A stretch of 64,000 bases of DNA from CAXBPY01 sp003455275 (GTDB lineage Bacteria; Bacteroidota; Bacteroidia; Chitinophagales; UBA10324). Shown here one piece after another: positions 33,413 through 41,784 of this stretch (positions are counted from its first letter, which is position 1; each line of letters starts with the position of its first letter). The notes below the pieces were generated by a model. The model did not search any database and was not told the DNA's origin. It saw only the letters and a program-made list of their open reading frames with translations. The stretch covers positions 1-64,000 of the forward strand of contig CAXBPY010000002.1 in NCBI GenBank assembly GCA_963977675.1. The letters run 5' to 3'. A program made the translations under genes and the position numbers.

Positions 33413-34189
33413 ATGAATAAAATTTTACTCCTAATAAGCTTCGCGTTATTTTTTTCTATAAATGCAAAAAGTCAATGTACCCCTTCTTTTCAGGGAAGCG
33501 GTGCTGGCATTGAACCAGATAGCGCAACCAATTTACCACATGCAATTGAGGGCTTACCATATGATGCCTCAGTTCAATTTAAGGCTCCACTGGATACAAC
33601 TGCCTCAGTTGGTGGTTTTCCGGTAAACATTACAATTGAAGATATCACTATCACAAGTGTTACCGGCCTCTCATCCATTCCAAATATTTCTCCATTCACT
33701 TATGTTCCAAATCCTGCTACAGGAGTTTTCTTGGGCGGCGGATTGGGATGTATTCAAATTACCGGCACTCCTGCAATTGGAAGCGCGGGCACTTATCCGA
33801 TCACTGTAAGCTTAGATGTTCACTTTCATATTATTGGAACAACTCAACAATTAACTCAACCTCAAACTGTATCATTCTATAAAATTGTAGTTGACTCAAA
33901 TACAGCCGCTCCTTCAATCAGCAAGGGGAAATTTGATGTTGCCCAAAATTTTCCAAATCCATTTTCAACTAAAACAAGCCTGAGTTTTAATCTTCCTGTT
34001 GCTTCACAGGTTAATTTCAAGGTTTATGATTTGGTAGGAAATGTTATGGAGGAAAAAGTTATTGACGGAAAATCCGGAGTGAACACATTTATTTTTGATG
34101 GATCAGATTTAGATGAAGGAATTTATTTCTATAGTTTAGAAAGCAACAATGCTATTCTGACCAAGAGATTAATAATTGAAAGAAAATAA
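33413..34189 (+). CDS. T9SS cargo protein with shared N-terminal module
   Basis: 258 aa: signal peptide (MNKILLLISFALFFSINAKSQ), a module at about 22-165 paralogous to the start of the upstream protein (GIEPDSATNLPHAIEGLPYD, DITITSVTGLSSIPN, GCIQITGTPAIGSAGTYPIT), and a sorting domain from about 178 (NFPNPFSTKTSLSF, VYDLVGNVMEEK, DEGIYFYSLESNN, LTKRLIIERK). It looks like a minimal member of this cargo family: one module plus export tag. Function is unknown; secretion by T9SS is inferred from the tag. An intrinsic terminator follows. Confidence 0.8.
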   Translation: MNKILLLISFALFFSINAKSQCTPSFQGSGAGIEPDSATNLPHAIEGLPYDASVQFKAPLDTTASVGGFPVNITIEDITITSVTGLSSIPNISPFTYVPNPATGVFLGGGLGCIQITGTPAIGSAGTYPITVSLDVHFHIIGTTQQLTQPQTVSFYKIVVDSNTAAPSISKGKFDVAQNFPNPFSTKTSLSFNLPVASQVNFKVYDLVGNVMEEKVIDGKSGVNTFIFDGSDLDEGIYFYSLESNNAILTKRLIIERK

Positions 34190-34207
34190 TTACTGATAAA
34201 TTATCTG

Positions 34208-34242
34208 AGAAAAGCAAGACAAATCGTCTTGCTTTTCTTTTT
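34208..34242 (+). terminator. Intrinsic terminator after the T9SS cargo gene
   Basis: AGAAAAGCAAGAC (34208-34220) pairs with GTCTTGCTTTTCT (34226-34238) around a 5-base loop, followed by a T-run. Confidence 0.82.
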
Positions 34243-34261
34243 ACAGGAAATTTTTTTTGAC

Positions 34262-34269
34262 CACATTTG
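34262..34269 (+). promoter_or_regulatory. Candidate -7 box for the THX gene
   Basis: CACATTTG, the same one-mismatch form as the adk -7 box, 36 bases before the THX ATG and just after a terminator. The -33 position reads TTT. Confidence 0.3.
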
Positions 34270-34304
34270 CGACCAACAAAAACTTAAATCAAATAAATAA
34301 AATT

Positions 34305-34469
34305 ATGGGAAGAGGAGATAAACGATCAGCCAAAGGAAAAAGATTCAAAGGATCATACGGCAACTCGCGTCCGCAGCGTGCAAAGAAAAATGCTCCTGCA
34401 AAAACAGCAGCACCGGCTCCGGCTAAAAAAACCGCTAAGAAGGCTGCAACTAAAAAGAAAGCTGAATAG
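34305..34469 (+). CDS. Small ribosomal subunit protein bTHX
   Basis: 54 aa, strongly basic. The start MGRGDKRSAKGKRFKGSYGN matches the conserved THX motif of Thermus and Bacteroidota (G.GDKR..KGKR..GSYG). The C-terminal half is an Ala/Lys/Pro tail typical of the phylum. The ATG at 34305 is chosen because an upstream in-frame start at 34257 would add an unrelated leader. It sits between two terminators, so it is monocistronic. Confidence 0.85.
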   Translation: MGRGDKRSAKGKRFKGSYGNSRPQRAKKNAPAKTAAPAPAKKTAKKAATKKKAE

Positions 34470-34493
34470 TTTTTTTAAAATTAAAAAGTCTGT

Positions 34494-34530
34494 AACCCTG
34501 ATTCAAAACGAATCAGGGTTTTTCTTTTTT
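34494..34530 (+). terminator. Intrinsic terminator after the THX gene
   Basis: AACCCTGATTC (34494-34504) pairs with GAATCAGGGTT (34510-34520) around AAAAC, followed by a T-rich run. Confidence 0.85.
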
Positions 34531-34544
34531 ATCAAAAGGATCAG

Positions 34545-35282
34545 TCAATAAGGGTAAACGGAAATCTCATTCTCATTCATTACCCAAAGACAATGTTGAG
34601 CCACACGAACCAGTTTCGAATTTTCGGGAAGTACTGTGATCAAACGCTCTTCAAAATTTTTTGATAAATAAGTGAAAAGCGAATTTCCTTTTTGATAAAA
34701 AATATTTCCATTGACCACCTGAAATTGCTTCACCCCTTTAAGAGGGATTTTATAAATGAATGAACCAAACATATCGAAAGCTAGTATTCCCTGTGTTGAA
34801 TCACTAACATAGAGCATTTGATTTTCCTCCATCATAAACTCAGGGTGAAATGCTTCAGAAGAAATTGAATTCAGCTGCACAGTTTCCTCTGTCTCTTTTA
34901 ATTTCATATCAAATTTTTTCATTTTCATTTCTGCCTCATCATATACCCAAAAGCCACCATCGCCTGAATTACAAGCCACAGAAGGGTTCTGAATTCCAAT
35001 AAATGATAAATTAATGTCCGTAATATATGAGAGAGTATTATCAAGAAAATAAATTGAACTGCTATTCCGATAAAGAACAAGGATTTTCAGTGAATTGGTG
35101 GCATCAATGGTTGCAACCTCTCCTTCTGCTTTTACCTGAAATTCAAATTGCCAGACACCCGTAGAATCATATTTAACTATTTGATTTTTGTCAGTAACTA
35201 CATAAGTATTCTTCAGATTATCGGTGGTAAAAAACAAAGCGTGTAATTGAATTGCAAACAACAGGTGCCAGATCGGTTGCAT
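34545..35282 (-). CDS. Propeller-like protein of unknown function, third gene with lpxH
   Basis: 245 aa. It begins with a hydrophobic segment (MQPIWHLLFAIQLHALFFTT), possibly a signal, and continues as repeated beta-rich units of the kind found in propellers (NTYVVTDKNQIVKYDSTGVW, FWVYDEAEMKMKKFDMKLKE, GILAFDMFGSFIYKIPLKG). No catalytic motif is seen. Its ATG overlaps the lpxH stop by one base, so it is tightly coupled to lpxH, but the functional link is unknown. Confidence 0.6.
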   Translation of the reverse strand: MQPIWHLLFAIQLHALFFTTDNLKNTYVVTDKNQIVKYDSTGVWQFEFQVKAEGEVATIDATNSLKILVLYRNSSSIYFLDNTLSYITDINLSFIGIQNPSVACNSGDGGFWVYDEAEMKMKKFDMKLKETEETVQLNSISSEAFHPEFMMEENQMLYVSDSTQGILAFDMFGSFIYKIPLKGVKQFQVVNGNIFYQKGNSLFTYLSKNFEERLITVLPENSKLVRVAQHCLWVMNENEISVYPY

Positions 35283-36058
35283 CAGTTTTGTTTTTTATAG
35301 AATTTCAATTCAACCTTCACGCCATCAAATACCGCATAACTATTATAACGAAGCCAGTCTCCCGTATTGATGTAGTGACTGCTTTCACTCAGTTTGAAAT
35401 CAAGTGCAAGGTGTCTGTGTCCAAAAATAAAATAGTCGAAATGTTCCTGGCTTAACTTCTCTCTGCAATAACCAATCAGCCATTCTTTCTTTTCGGTTAA
35501 GAATTTTTCTTCAACATTTCCATTCAGCCAACGATTGTCATAACTCCATTTTTTGCCCAACCAGACTCCGAAATTGGGGTGAAGCCGGGCAAAGCACCAG
35601 CGAAAAAATTTTGCATGAAATATTTTTTTTATGAATTTGTATTTGTAATCGCCTGGCCCTAATCCATCGCCATGGCCTATATGAAATTTCCTGCCATTAC
35701 ATTCAAAACTACTTTCATGGTGAAGAACTTTTATTCCCAGTTCTTCTTCAAAATAATTTTTCATCCATTGATCGTGATTTCCGGAAAAAAAATAAATCGG
35801 AATTTTTTTATCAGAGAGCGTTGCAAGTTTTCCAAGCACACGAACAAAACCTTTCGGTACTACCTCTCGATATTCAAACCAGAAATCAAACAAATCACCC
35901 AGAAGGAAAATGCATTGAGCATCCGTTGAAATTTCATCAAGCCAGTTGATAAATAATCTTTCGCGTGCTAAACTTTTTTCGCGATTCGGTACACCGAGAT
36001 GCAAATCGCTTACGAAATAAATTTTTTTTCCGGATTCAACCGTTGAGGGAAATTGCAT
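35282..36058 (-). CDS. lpxH: UDP-2,3-diacylglucosamine diphosphatase
   Basis: Cytoplasmic/peripheral enzyme that converts UDP-diacylglucosamine to lipid X in lipid A synthesis. The 258 aa protein carries the calcineurin-like metallophosphatase motifs: SDLHLG (near 17), GDLFDFWFEY (near 53), GNHDQW, GHGDGLGPGDYKYKF and GHRH near 210. Its start codon overlaps the stop of the upstream LUD gene by one base, and its stop overlaps the start of the next gene. Confidence 0.92.
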   Translation of the reverse strand: MQFPSTVESGKKIYFVSDLHLGVPNREKSLARERLFINWLDEISTDAQCIFLLGDLFDFWFEYREVVPKGFVRVLGKLATLSDKKIPIYFFSGNHDQWMKNYFEEELGIKVLHHESSFECNGRKFHIGHGDGLGPGDYKYKFIKKIFHAKFFRWCFARLHPNFGVWLGKKWSYDNRWLNGNVEEKFLTEKKEWLIGYCREKLSQEHFDYFIFGHRHLALDFKLSESSHYINTGDWLRYNSYAVFDGVKVELKFYKKQN

Positions 36059-36702
36059 CAGCGAACAGGGTCGTCAATCAAAAAAACATAAACCTCCTTT
36101 GGTCCATGCGCTCCCAGCACCAAAGTTTTTTCAATATCGGCTGTACGGCTAGGTCCGGTGGCGAATGAGATCATTGATGGAAGATTCCCTTCATACTTTT
36201 TCTGCAGAAATTGTGTAGCATCTTTCAAATCAAAAAACAATTGGGAAGTGTATGCAACAGTTATATGAACCGGAGGAAAAATCGGAAGGGTACGCCCGCT
36301 AAGTTGCCTGCTTGAGAGCAGCACAGTTCCGGTCCTGGCAATCAAACATTCACAAAGTGTAACGCCCGCATCTGCTTTGTCCAAAGATTTTCCGACACGG
36401 CATTTATTAAAATCAAACCGTTGAAATAAATCTTGCAGCGGATTTTCCCAGCAGAACAAGTGATTCCATTTTTTCTCTTCGGCTACATGCGAAATAGAAT
36501 TTATAAATTCATTAATGCTGGCGCAGTAAATAAAATTTCCCTGAATCTTAGTGAACTCCTGGGCAAAAATTATATCGAGCGAATCCTCAGGCGCTTTATA
36601 AACAGATAAATTCTGATCAGTGTTTGGAAAAGGAACCGAAGTTTTATGAATCAGTGCTTTCCGGATTTTTTTGAGAACTCTTTCCTTGCTGGTTGGTTCC
36701 AT
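36058..36702 (-). CDS. LUD-domain (LutC/YkgG-type) protein
   Basis: About 214 aa from the ATG at 36702 (MEPTSKERVLKKIRKALIHK). The frame is open to 36792, but the added residues overlap the promoter. The LUD fold is used in LutB/LutC for lactate oxidation. Here LutA and LutB partners are not adjacent, so the partner is unclear. It is the first gene of a unit with lpxH and the propeller protein; the reason for this link is unknown. Confidence 0.82.
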   Translation of the reverse strand: MEPTSKERVLKKIRKALIHKTSVPFPNTDQNLSVYKAPEDSLDIIFAQEFTKIQGNFIYCASINEFINSISHVAEEKKWNHLFCWENPLQDLFQRFDFNKCRVGKSLDKADAGVTLCECLIARTGTVLLSSRQLSGRTLPIFPPVHITVAYTSQLFFDLKDATQFLQKKYEGNLPSMISFATGPSRTADIEKTLVLGAHGPKEVYVFLIDDPVR

Positions 36703-36718
36703 GTTTTCAATACTTGCA

Positions 36719-36741
36719 CAAATGTAATTGTTTGAACAATT
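36719..36741 (-). promoter_or_regulatory. Promoter with an inverted repeat upstream of the LUD-lpxH unit
   Basis: Minus strand TACATTTG (36726-36719) is a perfect -7 box, with TTA at the -33 position 19 bases away. A 7-bp inverted repeat, AATTGTT-TG-AACAATT (36726-36741), lies between the two boxes, well placed to be a repressor site. The regulator is unknown. Confidence 0.42.
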
Positions 36742-36843
36742 AAAGTAAGGTAAAGTGATATCCATTGATAAACAACAACTGCACTTATTCAATCAAACTA
36801 TTAAACAAAATCCATTATACATGATTCCCAAATTGGCTCCTCT

Positions 36844-36851
36844 TATATTTG
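36844..36851 (+). promoter_or_regulatory. Candidate -7 box for the peptide ABC importer genes
   Basis: TATATTTG matches TAnnTTTG, 11 bases before the substrate-binding protein ATG at 36862. The -33 position does not show TTG, so confidence is limited. The leader would be only a few bases. Confidence 0.35.
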
Positions 36852-36861
36852 TTTTCACTGA

Positions 36862-38691
36862 ATGAAATTCAATAAATTTTTTTTCGTACTAACAATTGTC
36901 ATTGCTTCATGCAATACTGAAACAACCCAACAGTCGGCTCCTGATAATTCAAAAGTACTCACGCTGGCTGATGGCGATTACATTCAGTTTCCGGATGCAA
37001 CAAAATGGAATGCTGACTGGAAAAAAGATAACACGCTCACCATTCACTGGATGCAGGAACCTGATAATCTGCATCCGTGCAACGGGCGCACGCTCTCCCG
37101 CTCCGTGGTGTTCTCGCTTATACATCGTTCGCTTGTAGCGCTCAATCCGCTTACGAGAAAACTTGCGGCTGATTTGATAAAAGAAATTCCGGAATCTGCA
37201 GATGGAAAAACTTTTCACTTCACTTTGCAAGATGAGCCGGCATTTAATGATGGAACGAAACTCACCACCGACGATGTATTGTTTTCATTCAAGACTTACA
37301 AATGTTCGCTTGTGAATTCGGCAGTTCGCAATTCATCAAACGGGATTGAAAATGTAACAGCTGAAAGTGCTGAATCTTTCACCATCACTTTTAAAAATGT
37401 TTTGGCCGGAAATCTTTTTTCGCTCACCGATTTCCCAATACTCGAGCGAAAATTTTATGATGCTGAAAATGTGTTGGGAAAATATTCATTCACCGATTTT
37501 GAAAAAGAAATGGTTGCCACAAAAGCCGATGCGCTCAGCATTTGGGCACAAAATTTTAACGACGGAAAATTTGGCAATGATGTTTCGCTCATTCAGGGAT
37601 TAGGTGCTTACCAAATTACCGACTGGCAGCGCGGGCAAACACTCACGCTCACGAAAAAAGAAAATCACTGGACACAAAAACTTTCTTCTGATATACTGAA
37701 TCGCGCTTCGCCTGAAAAAATAATTTTCAAAATCATTACCGATGAAAATGCGCTGCTGCTTGCTGCACGAAACCAGGATTTTGATGCAAGCTTTTGGTTA
37801 CCGGGAAAGGTGCTGATGGATTTGCAAAAAGATTCAGTGTTCAATCAGAATTATTATTCGTGCTACACGGCAAGTTACGATTACTCCTACATTGGTTTCA
37901 ATACAAAACCTACTGACAGCAAGCGCGCCGAAATATTTGATGACCTGAATGTGCGCAAAGCATTTGCCTTGCTCACGCCGGTCGATCAAATCATTGCAAA
38001 CCTGCTTGGCGGGAAAGCATTGCGAATGACTTCCATCGTTTCTCCTCTGAAAAAAGATGTTTTCGTTTCATGGTTGAAGCCTTATGAATTCAATATTGAT
38101 GAAGCGAAAAAATTATTGAGTGATGCCGGCTGGAGCGACACCGATGGCGATAAAATTCTTGATAAAAAAATCGGCGGAAAAAAAATTGAAATGAAAGTGG
38201 AATTGCTTTTCCCACTCGGGCCCAGCGTGATTCGCGACATGGCTCTGCTGCTTAAAGATGCTTATGCGAAAGCGGGAATTGATTTGCAGCCAGTGGTGCT
38301 CGACCCGAATGCGCTTGGTGCGCGCCTGGTGCAACACGACTTTGATATGTATCTCGGCGGATTGAGTTCTTCTTCGGCTCCCGATGATTTCACAAACAGC
38401 TGGAGTCATTCATCATGGCAAAATCATGGAATGAATTTTACCGGCTTCGGCAACGGAGCAACCGATGCCATCATTGATTCCATTAAATCATGCCTGAATG
38501 AATCAAAGCGAATTGAAACTGAGCGCGCATTTCAGAAAATGGTGTATGACGATTATCCGATTATCCCGCTTTACTACAATGTGAAAAAGATTGCAGTGAA
38601 TCGCCGCTGGGCAAATGTTATCGTGTGTTTTGATAAGCCATACATCTTGTTTGGCAATCTTGAGTTGATGAGCAATAAACTTTCGTATTGA
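36862..38691 (+). CDS. Peptide-type ABC transporter substrate-binding lipoprotein
   Basis: 609 aa of the SBP_bac_5 (DppA/OppA) family that captures peptides or similar ligands in the periplasm. Lipoprotein signal MKFNKFFFVLTIVIASC (lipobox IASC). Family segments: EPDNLHPCNGRTLSRSVVFS, a PLTRKLAADLIKEIP region, FNDGTKLTTDDVLFSFKTYK, and the C-terminal MYLGGLSSSSAPDDF region. Ligand cannot be inferred. First of three transporter genes; the permease gene starts 3 bases after its stop. Confidence 0.9.
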   Translation: MKFNKFFFVLTIVIASCNTETTQQSAPDNSKVLTLADGDYIQFPDATKWNADWKKDNTLTIHWMQEPDNLHPCNGRTLSRSVVFSLIHRSLVALNPLTRKLAADLIKEIPESADGKTFHFTLQDEPAFNDGTKLTTDDVLFSFKTYKCSLVNSAVRNSSNGIENVTAESAESFTITFKNVLAGNLFSLTDFPILERKFYDAENVLGKYSFTDFEKEMVATKADALSIWAQNFNDGKFGNDVSLIQGLGAYQITDWQRGQTLTLTKKENHWTQKLSSDILNRASPEKIIFKIITDENALLLAARNQDFDASFWLPGKVLMDLQKDSVFNQNYYSCYTASYDYSYIGFNTKPTDSKRAEIFDDLNVRKAFALLTPVDQIIANLLGGKALRMTSIVSPLKKDVFVSWLKPYEFNIDEAKKLLSDAGWSDTDGDKILDKKIGGKKIEMKVELLFPLGPSVIRDMALLLKDAYAKAGIDLQPVVLDPNALGARLVQHDFDMYLGGLSSSSAPDDFTNSWSHSSWQNHGMNFTGFGNGATDAIIDSIKSCLNESKRIETERAFQKMVYDDYPIIPLYYNVKKIAVNRRWANVIVCFDKPYILFGNLELMSNKLSY

Positions 38692-38694
38692 TTC

Positions 38695-39795
38695 ATGCGC
38701 CGCCGAATCATTACACGAATTCTCTGGTTGTTCCCGGCGCTTCTTTTTGTTTCAATGTTGGTTTTTTTCATCACGCAACCGCAGGTTGATTTATCAAAGC
38801 TTAATGATCAACCGGCGGATATTTTTTCAGTGAATCAACTTCATTCTCAATCAAAACTTCCGCTTTTTTATTTTACCGTTACCTCGCTAAACGAGCCCGA
38901 CACTGTTTGGAAAATGACTGGCGATGAAAAGGAAAAGTTGCGCCTAAATTCTTCATGGAAAAAATATGTTCCTGCCATTCACTTTCATGCCGATAATCAG
39001 TATCACCGATGGCTTTTCGGCGATGACGAAAGCGGCTCGAAAGGAATTCTCAGGGGAGATTTCGGAAAATCTGCACAAACGGGTTTGCCAGTAACCACGC
39101 AACTGCTGCCGAGGTTTTGCCGCTCGTTTGTTATAGTTTTTGTTTCACTATTGCTCGCTTTTTTCATTAGCATTCCGGTTTCGGTTTTTATGGTGTTGAA
39201 CCCTCAGAAATTATTTTCAAAAACACTGCATGCCATTTTTCTTGTTCTCTATATCGCTCCAACCTTTTGGATCGCTGTTTTGTTGCTCATGCTTTTTGCC
39301 AATCCAAAAATGTTTTCTGTTTTTCCGTTGAGCGGCTGGCCAGAGAGCGGCTCAGGATTTCTTTCATATTGCTATCATCTCATTCTTCCGGTCACTTGCT
39401 ACTCGCTTGGTGCCATTGCATACTTCACCCGAATGCTTGAAACCAATCTGAAAGAAATTCTTCATTCAGAATTTATCACAACGGCGCGCGCAAAAGGTTT
39501 GGCGCAGACAAAATCTGTTTTTCGTCATGCACTTCCGCACGCGATTATTCCTTCGCTCACCTTGCTTGGATATTTATTTCCGCTGGCAGTTAGCGGCAGC
39601 GTGATTATCGAAACTGTTTTTTCCATTCCCGGTATGAGTCAGATGCTTTACCAGGCGGCTTTGGCCCAGGATGTACCTGTGCTTGCAGCCATCTGCGTAC
39701 TTTCTTGTTTACTCACACTCACCGGATTTTTACTCACAGAAATTTTGCAGGCATTCATTGACCCGCGGCTTCGAAATTATTCTCAACCATCATGA
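38695..39795 (+). CDS. Peptide-type ABC transporter permease (DppB-like)
   Basis: 366 aa inner-membrane permease. After the first helix (about 10-28) there is a periplasmic stretch of about 115 residues before the core helices, longer than in E. coli DppB. The cytoplasmic loop with the EAA motif reads TTARAKGLAQTKSVFRHALP near 260. The C-terminal helices and SIPGMSQMLYQAA segment are as in the family. It overlaps the next permease gene by 4 bases (ATGA). Confidence 0.9.
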   Translation: MRRRIITRILWLFPALLFVSMLVFFITQPQVDLSKLNDQPADIFSVNQLHSQSKLPLFYFTVTSLNEPDTVWKMTGDEKEKLRLNSSWKKYVPAIHFHADNQYHRWLFGDDESGSKGILRGDFGKSAQTGLPVTTQLLPRFCRSFVIVFVSLLLAFFISIPVSVFMVLNPQKLFSKTLHAIFLVLYIAPTFWIAVLLLMLFANPKMFSVFPLSGWPESGSGFLSYCYHLILPVTCYSLGAIAYFTRMLETNLKEILHSEFITTARAKGLAQTKSVFRHALPHAIIPSLTLLGYLFPLAVSGSVIIETVFSIPGMSQMLYQAALAQDVPVLAAICVLSCLLTLTGFLLTEILQAFIDPRLRNYSQPS

Positions 39796-40838
39796 GCACC
39801 GAAGCTATAATTCCTCCAAAAAATAACCGCGCGCTTCGGGCAGGAGTGATCTTGCTTCTGGCTTTGTTGGCATTATGTTTTGGAATTTTATTTCCATCGG
39901 TTTTTGTTTTTGAAAATGACTGGAACAATATTCTTCAGCCACCATCTTCCTCTCATTTATTCGGAACCACTTCGCAGGGAATGGATTTGTTTGCCGGAAT
40001 AATTAACGGGCTTGGCACTTCAATGCTTGTTGCATTTCTCGCTGTTGTGCACTCTGCTATTATTGGTTTTCCGCTTGCATTGTTTTGCTCGGCAACGGGA
40101 AACAAAGGGCGGGCCGGAATTATTCAGGTGATGGTGTTTTTATTATTCGCTTTCGTTTCGTGGTTCTATTCTTTTTATGTCAGAAGATTTTACAATGAAG
40201 ATTCTTCTGTGCAAACAGTAATTTCTTTTTTGATTTTCATTCTCATGCTTCTCGCAGGATTTTTGATCTCCAAAAAAATATTTTCGTTCAGCAAAAATTT
40301 CATTTCAGTTTCTCTTCCGGTTGACACATTATTTACCACCCTTGCCGATATCATTACTTCGTTTCCCATGCTGATGATCATACTGACGATTACTGCGCTT
40401 TCAAAACCATCGCTGTGGTTAGTTATTCTGGTTATTGGGCTTACCACCTGGACAGGAATATTCCGCATTGTCAGATCAGCGGCAATGCAAGTAATGCAAC
40501 AGGATTTTATAACTGCTGCGCGTGCCATGGGAACGAACGAAGCACGGATAATCATGAAACATATTTTGCCCGCAGTGCTTCCGCTACTTGCAGTTCACAT
40601 TGCATTTACTTTTTCGGCAGCAATTGTTCTGGAATCTGCACTCTCATTTCTCGGCGCTGGACTGCCGGTTGGTACTGTTACACTCGGTTCGCTGCTGGCC
40701 GATGCCAAATCAAATTTCAGCGCGTGGTGGCTGGTTGTTTTTCCCGGGGCAATTTTGTTTCTTCTTTTATTATCGCTCCAACTTATTGCAAGTGGTTTAC
40801 AGAAAAAATTTAATCCAAGATTACATTCGTCCTTATGA
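39792..40838 (+). CDS. Peptide-type ABC transporter permease (DppC-like)
   Basis: 348 aa with helices from residue 14 on. The family start FGTTSQGMDLFAGIINGLGT (the usual G-TD-GRD-SR region) and an EAA motif (FITAARAMGTNEARIIMKHI, near 240) are present. Between these is an extra hydrophobic insert (about 110-165) relative to a typical DppC. It overlaps both its neighbours by 4 bases. No ATPase gene is found in this window, so the energising subunits must be encoded elsewhere. Confidence 0.88.
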   Translation: MSTEAIIPPKNNRALRAGVILLLALLALCFGILFPSVFVFENDWNNILQPPSSSHLFGTTSQGMDLFAGIINGLGTSMLVAFLAVVHSAIIGFPLALFCSATGNKGRAGIIQVMVFLLFAFVSWFYSFYVRRFYNEDSSVQTVISFLIFILMLLAGFLISKKIFSFSKNFISVSLPVDTLFTTLADIITSFPMLMIILTITALSKPSLWLVILVIGLTTWTGIFRIVRSAAMQVMQQDFITAARAMGTNEARIIMKHILPAVLPLLAVHIAFTFSAAIVLESALSFLGAGLPVGTVTLGSLLADAKSNFSAWWLVVFPGAILFLLLLSLQLIASGLQKKFNPRLHSSL

Positions 40839-41152
40839 TAATTTATAATGTCACTGTTAAGGTGGAAAGCACTGTAGCTGTTGAATGGCTTGAGTGGATG
40901 CAACAAATTCATATTCCGGATGTGATGAACACAGGATGTTTTGTTTCTTATCGTATCAGCAGTTTACTGAACGACGAAGACTCGGAGAATCCAACTTTTA
41001 TTATCCAATACAATTGCGCCTCGATAGAAAACTTTAAAAAATACGAATTGCAATTCGCAACCAATCTTCGGAATGATGTGACAAAAAAATTTGGCGAACG
41101 ATTCGTTGCATTTCGCACGCTGATGGAAGAAATTTCGAATAGCGGAAACTGA
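40835..41152 (+). CDS. DUF4286 family protein
   Basis: 105 aa, soluble. The pattern IYNVTVKVESTVAVEWLEWM, then HIPDVMNTGCFVSYRI and a final FGERFVAFRTLMEEI matches the Bacteroidota DUF4286 family, which has a ferredoxin-like dimeric alpha-beta fold (Dabb/antibiotic-monooxygenase-like) and no known function. Coupled to the permease gene by a 4-base ATGA overlap. Confidence 0.82.
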   Translation: MIIYNVTVKVESTVAVEWLEWMQQIHIPDVMNTGCFVSYRISSLLNDEDSENPTFIIQYNCASIENFKKYELQFATNLRNDVTKKFGERFVAFRTLMEEISNSGN

Positions 41153-41185
41153 AAACAATTCTGATATCTCAGTTTAATCCAATTT

Positions 41186-41209
41186 ATCTTTCAAAGTTTA
41201 CTGAAAGAT
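41186..41209. terminator. Weak hairpin between convergent DUF4286 and lptC
   Basis: ATCTTTCA (41186-41193) pairs with TGAAAGAT (41202-41209) across an 8-base loop. It is AT-rich with only a partial T-run, so termination is tentative. Confidence 0.3.
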
Positions 41210-41760
41210 TATTTCAATGGGCTTTCCTTTAGCTTGATTGTGCCCCGTATTTTTTTTATCTTATAGTTTGTCAAATCACTGTTCGCTTCAAGGCCATCAC
41301 CATAAATGATTTCATCTGCTGTTTGGATTTTAACAAACTTGTTGCTTGTTATTTTCTCAGTTTGATCATTCCATATAAGTTCCTCAGTTTCCAATTTTTC
41401 ACCTTTAACATTTACAACCACAACACTGTCACGCACGATCATCTCGTGCGATTTTTCGTAGGTGACACCATAACGGGCCGTGAGCTTGCTCTCCTGCTTC
41501 AATGAATCATCGAAGAAAATAATTTTCAGTCCGTCCGGTAATTCAGAGTAGGGATTTTTATCACGATGGCGAAGAAGTGAGGGTGCCTGCATTCGGGCTT
41601 TAACTTTTCCCTGGCTGCTGTAGAGCACTTCTATATCCTTTCCGGTTTCAACTGATGCTTCTTTCGGTGAAGAAACTTTATTGATATCTGATAAATCATT
41701 TTCGCATGAGAGTAATAACGAGAGCAGAAGCGATAAAAAAAAATTAAAAAGAAATTTCAT
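41209..41760 (-). CDS. lptC: LPS export periplasmic protein LptC
   Basis: About 183 aa from the ATG at 41760 (MKFLFNFFLSLLLSLLLSC). The frame opens at 41784, but the extra residues are not signal-like. The signal ends in a lipobox (LLSC), so this is a lipoprotein form as in many Bacteroidota. The body has the repeating LptC/OstA beta pattern: GKVKARMQAPSLLRH, LKIIFFDDSLKQESKLTAR, GEKLETEELIWNDQTEKITS. It links LPS from LptBFG to LptA. It lies 24 bases after the PBP1C gene. Confidence 0.8.
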   Translation of the reverse strand: MKFLFNFFLSLLLSLLLSCENDLSDINKVSSPKEASVETGKDIEVLYSSQGKVKARMQAPSLLRHRDKNPYSELPDGLKIIFFDDSLKQESKLTARYGVTYEKSHEMIVRDSVVVVNVKGEKLETEELIWNDQTEKITSNKFVKIQTADEIIYGDGLEANSDLTNYKIKKIRGTIKLKESPLK

Positions 41761-41784
41761 TCGGCCGCGAAAAATAGGAATCAA

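Noticed and set aside
40190..40813. Additional frames on both strands inside the second permease gene
   Set aside because: The DppC frame is open, coupled at both ends and carries the EAA motif; the others are shadows.
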